From NCBI GenBank assembly GCA_020636375.1, contig JACJXZ010000018.1, positions 62,001 through 126,000 of the forward strand: 64,000 nt of DNA, in the 5' to 3' direction. The translations under genes and the position numbers were made by a program. Under the pieces are notes generated by a model. The model did no database searches and had not been told where the DNA came from. It saw only the letters and a program-made list of their open reading frames with translations. Origin of the DNA: Lewinellaceae bacterium (GTDB lineage Bacteria; Bacteroidota; Bacteroidia; Chitinophagales; Saprospiraceae). Shown here one piece after another: positions 58,546 to 64,000 of the stretch (within the stretch, counting starts at the first letter, position 1; each line of letters opens with the position of its first letter).

Positions 58546-58692
58546 GGACTTTGGACGTGCCTCTGTTTGAAGTCGGAAGTGCGACCGTCTGGTCAGCCGG
58601 TTAAAAAGTCGGAAGTCGGAAACAGCCGACAAATGGGCGTCCAGCACTTGTTTTTCCGACTTCCGTCTTTAACGCCAGACCGTCCAAAGTCC
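58546..58692. repeat. 147-bp inverted-repeat element
   Basis: GGACTTTGGACG (58546-58557) is perfectly inverted at 58681-58692. Inside it GGTTAAAAAGTCGGAAGTCG (from 58599) pairs with the segment 58656-58676 with few mismatches. The element has no coding potential. It ends about 140 nt before the AAA-ATPase gene and resembles a MITE or a large REP unit, with no visible transposase. Confidence 0.7.
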
Positions 58693-58710
58693 AGTTAAAC
58701 CCCTGAAACA

Positions 58711-58823
58711 AAATTTCGTCGAATAGCACATTGGCGAAAACCAGGAAAAAAACATGCATTTCGCCGAAATCGATATTGTTTTCTCGGCGAAATCTTTGTA
58801 CTTTGCCAACATTCCGCCGATAA
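58711..58823 (+). promoter_or_regulatory. cluster of TTTCGCCGA half-sites upstream of the AAA-ATPase gene
   Basis: Five copies of a TTTCGCCGA-like word lie in both senses: ATTTCGTCGA (58713), TTGGCGAAAA (58731), ATTTCGCCGA (58758-58767), TCGGCGAAAT (58784-58793) and ATTCCGCCGA (58811). The third and fourth form a perfect 10-bp inverted repeat with a 16-nt spacer. A TACTTTG follows at 58799-58805, close to a -7 box. This looks like an operator array for the gene starting at 58834. Confidence 0.5.
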
Positions 58824-58833
58824 AACAAACTGC

Positions 58834-60270
58834 ATGAAAAAAAGCCTGGTTGGCCGGAAAAGAGAACGCGAAATCCTGGTAGAGGCGCTTCAGTCGGATG
58901 AGCCGGAAATGGTAGCCGTCATTGGCCGGCGGCGGGTGGGGAAAACATTCCTGGTGAAGCAGGTTTATGAGGAGCATATCCTGTTCGAAGTAACGGGGTT
59001 GCAGGATGGCGACCTGAAAAAACAACTGGCCAACTTCAGCTTTGCCCTTTCCCGGCATTCGGGCAGCCGGATTCCACTCAAAACGCCGGCCGATTGGCTG
59101 GAAGCTTTCCAGATGCTCGTCCTTCATTTGAGCCAGATATCCGATGACGCCAAAAAGGTGGTTTTCTTTGACGAAGTCCCCTGGATGGCTACGAAAAAGT
59201 CGGACTTCCTGACCGGCCTGGGCTTTTTCTGGAACAGCTGGGCCGTCAACCGGAATATCGTTGTAGTGATCTGCGGCTCGGCAGCTTCCTGGATGATAGA
59301 AAAAGTGGTGAACAACCGGGGAGGGTTGCACAACCGGATCACGAAACGCATTTTCCTGGAGCCCTTCAATTTAGCTGAGACAGAATCTTATTTAAACAGC
59401 CGCAACATTCATTTCAACCGGTATCAGATCGTCGAGTTGTACATGGCTTTGGGAGGTATCCCACATTATCTGAAAGAAGTCAAAGCGGGCAAGAGTGCCG
59501 TTCAGAACATCGACACCATCTGCTTCTCCAAAGAAGGCCTGCTGAGAGATGAATTTTCAAGGCTCTACCCTGCTCTCTTTGCCAATGCGGAAAAACACAT
59601 CGCCATCATCCGCGCCCTGGCGACTTCCCGGCAAGGGCTTACCCGGCAGAAAACCCTTCAACTATCTGACCTCCCGGAAGGAGGCAACACCACCAAAGTG
59701 CTGCAGGAACTGGAACAGTCGGGGTTCATATCCTCTTATTTCCCTTTCGGCAAAAAGAAAAAAGGCAAACTGTACCGCCTCACGGACGAGTATTCCCTCT
59801 TCTACCTTCAATTCATGGAGGATAAATCCCATGAAGGCAGCCAAACCTGGCACCACCTGAGCCAAACCCAGGCTTACAAAACCTGGAGCGGTTATGCTTT
59901 TGAGAACATTTGCCTGAAACACATTCCGCAGGTTAAAAAAGCGCTGGGCATCGCCGGCGTGTATTCAAAATCTTCTTCTTTTGTGAAAAAAGGAACTGAA
60001 GAGGAAAAAGGTATTCAAATCGACCTGCTAATCGACCGCAATGATAAGGTCATCAATCTGGTTGAAATTAAATACTACAACGCCGAACTGAGCCTTTCCG
60101 CCGAATATGCGCAAGCCTTGCGCGAAAAAATACGCATCTTCCAGGAAGCGACTAACACCAGGAAGCACATCATGCTGACCTTGATCACTGCCTTTGGGCT
60201 GAAGGCCAACAAGCATAGCCTGGGGCTGATCGATCAGGTTTTGGGGCTGGATGACTTGTTTGAGGGGTGA
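58834..60270 (+). CDS. AAA-family ATPase with DUF234/PD-(D/E)XK-like C-terminal domain
   Basis: The 478-residue protein has Walker A VIGRRRVGKTFLVK at about residue 32 and Walker B KVVFFDEVPWM at about residue 110. The sensor region is VVICGSAASWMIEKVV and the arginine-finger-like block is GGLHNRITKRIFLEPF. A winged-helix domain follows (TSRQGLTRQKTLQLSD, VLQELEQSGFI). The C-terminus has a PD-(D/E)XK-like core (GIQIDLLIDRNDKVINLVEI, with EIKYYN). Proteins of this layout are widespread in Bacteroidota, archaea and anaerobes and of unknown role. A mobile or defence-related role is inference. Confidence 0.88.
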   Translation: MKKSLVGRKREREILVEALQSDEPEMVAVIGRRRVGKTFLVKQVYEEHILFEVTGLQDGDLKKQLANFSFALSRHSGSRIPLKTPADWLEAFQMLVLHLSQISDDAKKVVFFDEVPWMATKKSDFLTGLGFFWNSWAVNRNIVVVICGSAASWMIEKVVNNRGGLHNRITKRIFLEPFNLAETESYLNSRNIHFNRYQIVELYMALGGIPHYLKEVKAGKSAVQNIDTICFSKEGLLRDEFSRLYPALFANAEKHIAIIRALATSRQGLTRQKTLQLSDLPEGGNTTKVLQELEQSGFISSYFPFGKKKKGKLYRLTDEYSLFYLQFMEDKSHEGSQTWHHLSQTQAYKTWSGYAFENICLKHIPQVKKALGIAGVYSKSSSFVKKGTEEEKGIQIDLLIDRNDKVINLVEIKYYNAELSLSAEYAQALREKIRIFQEATNTRKHIMLTLITAFGLKANKHSLGLIDQVLGLDDLFEG

Positions 60271-60278
60271 TTGTGATT

Positions 60279-60400
<122 letters not shown>

Positions 60401-60403
60401 CGC

Positions 60404-61303
60404 CTATCGCAGCAGGAACGCCATCGGGATGTGGAACCGGGCGTGCCAGTCCTCCTCATAGTGCCGGCCCCCTTCGAATTTCAGCGTTTTCCAGTTCTTT
60501 CCCTTTTCGTAACCCCGGGACTGCATCGCTTCGTCCGCGATCAACTGAAAGGGTTCGTACTCGCCGTCCAGGCCCTCGGTGCCGAAGTCGAAATAGATTT
60601 TGTGGGTGGCCGGGTCCGGCAGGTTGGCCTTGATGTACTCCAGGAAAACGCCGTCGAGCGGAGGCCAGTGGGTGGAGAAGCAGGCCGCGCCGCCGAACAC
60701 GTCCGGGTATTCGCAGATGGCGTAGGCCGACATCAGGCCGCCCATGCTGGCGCCGGCAATGAAGGTGTTGGCTCGGTCCTTTTTGGTTTTAAAATGGGCG
60801 TCGATGAAAGGTTTCAACTCTTCCACGATGAATTTCAACTGGTTATCCGACCGGGGAGGGTCGGTTTTGAACACCTTGTACCAGTCGTGATCGGTTTCGG
60901 CGATGCGTTGCGCCACCAGTTCTCTGGGTTTTTCCGGCATGTATTCGGCCATTCTGGCACCGCTGTTGTGGATGCCTACCACCATGATTTCCGGGGCCGA
61001 ACCCGCCTTGTTCAGGCTGTCCAGCACCGCATTCACCCGCCAGCCCGGGTTGAATTCGCCGCCCCAGCCCTGAAACGGGTGGAAGATGTTTTGCCCGTCG
61101 AACATGTAGAGGACGGGCAGGGCGTCCAGCTGCTCGTACTTTTCCGGCAGCCACACCTCGACGTGCCGGGGGCTGACGTATTGGGAGGGGAAGTCTTTAT
61201 ACAGAAAGAACCTTTCGGGCAGGACTTCGGCGGTTGGCTGGGCAAAGGCCGGAAAGGCGCCGGCCAGGAGGGCCAAAGCCAGGAGATAAGATGTGTTTTT
61301 CAT
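60404..61303 (-). CDS. secreted esterase D-like alpha/beta hydrolase
   Basis: The 299-residue protein has a signal peptide (cleaved near PAFAQ). It is an esterase D/putative-esterase family member (PF00756 type). It has LPVLYMFDGQNIFHPFQGWG (oxyanion region), MVVGIHNSG, and the nucleophile elbow TFIAGASMGGLMSAYAICEY. The Asp is probably in YFDFGTEGLDGEY, and the His lies in EGGRHYEEDWHARF near the end. Such secreted enzymes in Bacteroidota often hydrolyse siderophore or acetyl-sugar esters; the substrate here is unknown. The start at 61303 fits the signal peptide. Confidence 0.87.
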   Translation of the reverse strand: MKNTSYLLALALLAGAFPAFAQPTAEVLPERFFLYKDFPSQYVSPRHVEVWLPEKYEQLDALPVLYMFDGQNIFHPFQGWGGEFNPGWRVNAVLDSLNKAGSAPEIMVVGIHNSGARMAEYMPEKPRELVAQRIAETDHDWYKVFKTDPPRSDNQLKFIVEELKPFIDAHFKTKKDRANTFIAGASMGGLMSAYAICEYPDVFGGAACFSTHWPPLDGVFLEYIKANLPDPATHKIYFDFGTEGLDGEYEPFQLIADEAMQSRGYEKGKNWKTLKFEGGRHYEEDWHARFHIPMAFLLR

Positions 61304-61570
61304 GGAGTTGAGCATTTTGTGCATGTCGCTTTTTTCTGAGAAGCTGTTTAAATTTGGCCTTGATGCTTGTGCTTGCACTTGAATCGGTTTTTTCCACCCC
61401 ATTTATACCTAACCAAATTTCATCTTCCTAACGATGCAAAATAAGGACTTCCGGCAATTTTCACCCCCTTCCTTCGAAAATGTGTTTCTCCGACGCTGTG
61501 TTAAAAAACGAGCTGCCAGCCCAAATTTCTTAACTTAGCTTTTTTTTAATACAATAATCCCATCACCACC
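61304..61570. other. divergent gap upstream of the haloperoxidase
   Basis: No gene is seen. The region near 61525-61560 is AT-rich with TAACTTAGC and a long T-run before the ATG at 61571, so the promoter of the haloperoxidase gene is expected there, but no clear TAnnTTTG box was found. Confidence 0.4.
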
Positions 61571-64000
61571 ATGCAAAACTTTACCAAACGCATTAGCCTT
61601 TTTCTGGGAATAACTTTCCTTCTTTCCGGATTTACGCCGGCACAAGCCCAGCACTCCGTTGCCCGGCAGTGGAACGAGGTGCTTTTGGAAGCCATCCGCA
61701 ACGACTTCGCCCGGCCGACCGTTCACGCCCGCAACCTCTTCCATACCTCAGTGGCCATGTACGACGCCTGGGCAGCCTACGACGGCGAGGCGGAAACCTT
61801 TTTCCTGGGCAAGACCGTCGGCGGCTTTACCTGCCCGTTTGACGGCGTCAGCGCGCCGACAGACGTGCAGGCCGCCCGGGAGGAAGCGATCAGCTACGCC
61901 GCTTACCGCCTGCTGCGCCATCGCTTTCAGAATTCGCCGGGCGCGGACGAGACGTTTGCGCTGGCCAACAGCCTCTTCGTCCAACTGGGATACGATACCA
62001 ATTTTACGTCCAGGGACTATGCTTCCGGCTCACCGGCGGCCCTGGGTAATTACATCGCCGACAACCTGATCAACTTCGGATTGCAGGACGGCGCCAACGA
62101 GCAGAACGGCTACGCCAACCAATACTACATTTCCGCCAACCCGCCGCTCGCCCCCGTGGCGCCCGGCAACCCGCTGCTGCTGAACCCCAACCGCTGGCAG
62201 CCGCTGACCCTCGACGTGTTCATCGACCAGAGCGGTAACCCTATCCCACTGAGCACGCCGCCCTTCCTCAGCCCGGAATGGGGCAAGGTGGTCCCCTTCT
62301 CCCTCCAGCCCGGGGAGCTGACGATCAACTACCGGGGCGGCAACGAATACTGGGTCTACCACGACCCCGGCGCGCCACCCCATATCGATGAGATCGACGG
62401 CGGCGGCCGGACCGAAGAATACATGTGGAATTTCCTGCTGGTGTCCATCTGGTCGGCCCATCTCGACCCCAGCGATGGCGTAATGTGGGACATCTCCCCC
62501 GGCGCCAGCGGCAACTTCCAGGGAGATTTGCCGACGGACTTCGACGGATACCAGGAATACTATGGCCTCCTGGATGGCCAAACACCCGGCGAGGGCCACC
62601 CGGTCAACCCCTATACCGGCCAGCCCTACGAACCTCAGATCGTGCCCCGAGGCGACTATACCCGCGTACTGGCGGAGTTCTGGGCCGACGGCCCCGACTC
62701 CGAAACGCCTCCCGGCCATTGGTTCACCATCCTCAACTACGTCAACGACCACCCGGCCCTCGTCAAGCGCTATAACGGACAGGGGCCGGTCCTGGACGAT
62801 CTGGAGTGGGACGTCAAGGCCTACCTGACCATGGGCGGCGCCATGCATGACGCCGCCATCACCGCCTGGGGCATCAAAGGCTGGTACGACTACCTGCGCC
62901 CCATATCCGCTATCCGCTGGATGGCGGACAACGGGCAGAGCTCCGACCCCAACCTGCCCAACTACCACCCGGCGGGTATTCCCCTGGTGCCTGGTTACGT
63001 GGAGCTGGTCACCGCCAGCGACCCGCTCCTCCTGCGGGGCTTCAACAATGAGCACGTCGGCAAGGTAAAACTGTACGCCTGGCGCGGGCCCGACTACATC
63101 GACGACCCCGCCGTCGACGAGGCAGGCGTCGGCTGGATCCGGGCGGAAAACTGGTGGCCTTACCAGCGCCCCTCCTTCGTCACTCCTCCTTTCGCCGGCT
63201 ATATTTCCGGCCATTCTACCTACTCCCGAACTGCCGCCGAAGTGATGACGCTGCTCACCGGCGACCCCTTCTTTCCGGGAGGAATGGGCGAATTCGTGGC
63301 CCCGAAAAACGAATTCCTCGTCTTTGAAGAAGGCCCCAGCGTAGACATCACCCTGCAGTGGGCCACCTACCGCGACGCCTCCGACCAGACCAGCCTCTCC
63401 CGCATCTGGGGAGGCATCCACCCGCCGGTTGACGACATCCCCGGCCGCATTATCGGCCAGCAGCTCGGGCCCGAGGCCTTCTACTACGCCCGACAGTATT
63501 TCTACCGCGACCAGGACAACGACGGCTACTTCAGCTACGAAGATTGCGACGATGACAACGCCACCATCAACCCGGAAGCCGCTGAGATTTGCGACGGCAT
63601 CGACAACGACTGCAACGGCTTCATCGACGACAATATCGCCATCTATACCTACTTCCCGGACGCCGACGGCGATGGCTTTGGCGACGCCGCTACAGCCATT
63701 GACACCTGCCTGGCTGCCCCGCCAACCGGCTTTGTCGACAACAGCCTCGACTGCAACGACGGCGATGCCAGCCTCAACCCCAATGCCGTTGAGGCCTGCG
63801 ACGGAATCGACAACGACTGCAACGGCACCATAGACAACGGCATTCCTCTCTACAGCTACTTCCTCGACCAGGACGGCGACGGCTTCGGCGGCGTCGCCCA
63901 GGTGATCGACACCTGCCTGGCCACCCCGCCCGACGGATACGCCGACAATGCCCAGGATTGCAACGACAATAACCCCAATGTGTACAACGGCGCGCCGGAG
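61571..64000 (+). CDS. vanadium-dependent haloperoxidase-like protein with MopE-type Ca-binding repeats (partial)
   Basis: The frame is open from ATG 61571 to the window end (810 codons, no stop). A signal peptide (cleaved near PAQAQ) leads to a PAP2/vanadium chloroperoxidase-like domain. The vanadate-binding residues appear in order: K436 and R443 in IKGWYDYLRPISAI, S546-G547-H548 in YISGHSTYSR, R611, and catalytic-type H617 in SRIWGGIHPPVDD. From about residue 650 come MopE-type repeats (EDCDDDNATINPEAAE, CDGIDNDCNG twice or more) that bind Ca2+. A T9SS sorting domain probably follows beyond the window. Halogenation activity is inferred from the residues only. Confidence 0.9.
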   Translation, partial: MQNFTKRISLFLGITFLLSGFTPAQAQHSVARQWNEVLLEAIRNDFARPTVHARNLFHTSVAMYDAWAAYDGEAETFFLGKTVGGFTCPFDGVSAPTDVQAAREEAISYAAYRLLRHRFQNSPGADETFALANSLFVQLGYDTNFTSRDYASGSPAALGNYIADNLINFGLQDGANEQNGYANQYYISANPPLAPVAPGNPLLLNPNRWQPLTLDVFIDQSGNPIPLSTPPFLSPEWGKVVPFSLQPGELTINYRGGNEYWVYHDPGAPPHIDEIDGGGRTEEYMWNFLLVSIWSAHLDPSDGVMWDISPGASGNFQGDLPTDFDGYQEYYGLLDGQTPGEGHPVNPYTGQPYEPQIVPRGDYTRVLAEFWADGPDSETPPGHWFTILNYVNDHPALVKRYNGQGPVLDDLEWDVKAYLTMGGAMHDAAITAWGIKGWYDYLRPISAIRWMADNGQSSDPNLPNYHPAGIPLVPGYVELVTASDPLLLRGFNNEHVGKVKLYAWRGPDYIDDPAVDEAGVGWIRAENWWPYQRPSFVTPPFAGYISGHSTYSRTAAEVMTLLTGDPFFPGGMGEFVAPKNEFLVFEEGPSVDITLQWATYRDASDQTSLSRIWGGIHPPVDDIPGRIIGQQLGPEAFYYARQYFYRDQDNDGYFSYEDCDDDNATINPEAAEICDGIDNDCNGFIDDNIAIYTYFPDADGDGFGDAATAIDTCLAAPPTGFVDNSLDCNDGDASLNPNAVEACDGIDNDCNGTIDNGIPLYSYFLDQDGDGFGGVAQVIDTCLATPPDGYADNAQDCNDNNPNVYNGAPE

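Overview
The window (GC rich, roughly 55-58% by eye) looks like chromosome of a marine or environmental Bacteroidota, most likely of the Saprospiria (Lewinella/Phaeodactylibacter type). The evidence is: several secreted proteins with C-terminal type IX secretion (T9SS) sorting domains; two LytS/LytTR-type sensor-regulator pairs; the Bacteroidota gene order ftsX-DUF3098-uppP-truB; promoters of the TAnnTTTG kind lying very close to start codons; and no obvious Shine-Dalgarno sites. No prophage, integrase, rRNA operon or CRISPR array was seen.

Layout. 0-3.4 kb: a partial BNR-propeller lipoprotein, then the ftsX/DUF3098/uppP/truB envelope and tRNA-modification cluster (all minus). 3.5-15 kb: secreted proteins, DUF434, a LytS/LytTR pair, a DUF2911-TPR protein, an FRG-domain protein, a zone of gene debris (10 kb), a large T9SS propeller protein and a helical repeat protein. 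15.2-23.8 kb: tRNA-His, an esterase, an ABC exporter operon, lipoproteins, a T9SS hydrolase and a second LytS/LytTR pair. 24-31 kb: hpf, a crotonase, a 400-bp heptanucleotide array, and a Phe/Tyr operon (pheA, aminotransferase, tyrA, DAHP synthase-chorismate mutase), headed by two tandem leader-peptide attenuators. 31-45.5 kb: acetyltransferases, TPR and WG-repeat proteins, beta-lactamase-like hydrolases, GlxA and AraC regulators, an MFS carrier and a methyltransferase. 45.5-64 kb: a Gly-rich RRM protein, a sodium:solute symporter with a 49-residue partner, a TPM-domain protein, a YghO-like acetyltransferase and a PAP2 enzyme, a cytochrome c/copper monooxygenase-like T9SS protein, pckA facing an ScfR/RamB-like regulator, an AAA-ATPase/nuclease protein, an esterase, and a vanadium haloperoxidase with MopE-like repeats running off the end.

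The most notable item is the 300-nt leader of the Phe/Tyr operon. It has a promoter, a first short peptide crowded with Phe/Tyr codons, a terminator, a second such peptide and a second terminator. In both units the hexamer just after the stop codon is the same as the 3' arm of the terminator, so it can steal the 5' arm. This is a compact ribosome-occlusion attenuator used twice in series. tyrA in that operon carries three apparent frameshifts.

The second theme is intergenic. More than a dozen short-period (7, 8 or 9 nt) degenerate tandem arrays sit in the gaps, most of them touching stop codons. One heptamer family recurs at six loci in both orientations with a similar block order. In several genes the array supplies the last codons and the stop. 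There is also a pair of MITE-like elements of about 120 bp bracketing an internally deleted hydrolase, an 83-bp tandem duplication, and several large stem-loops.
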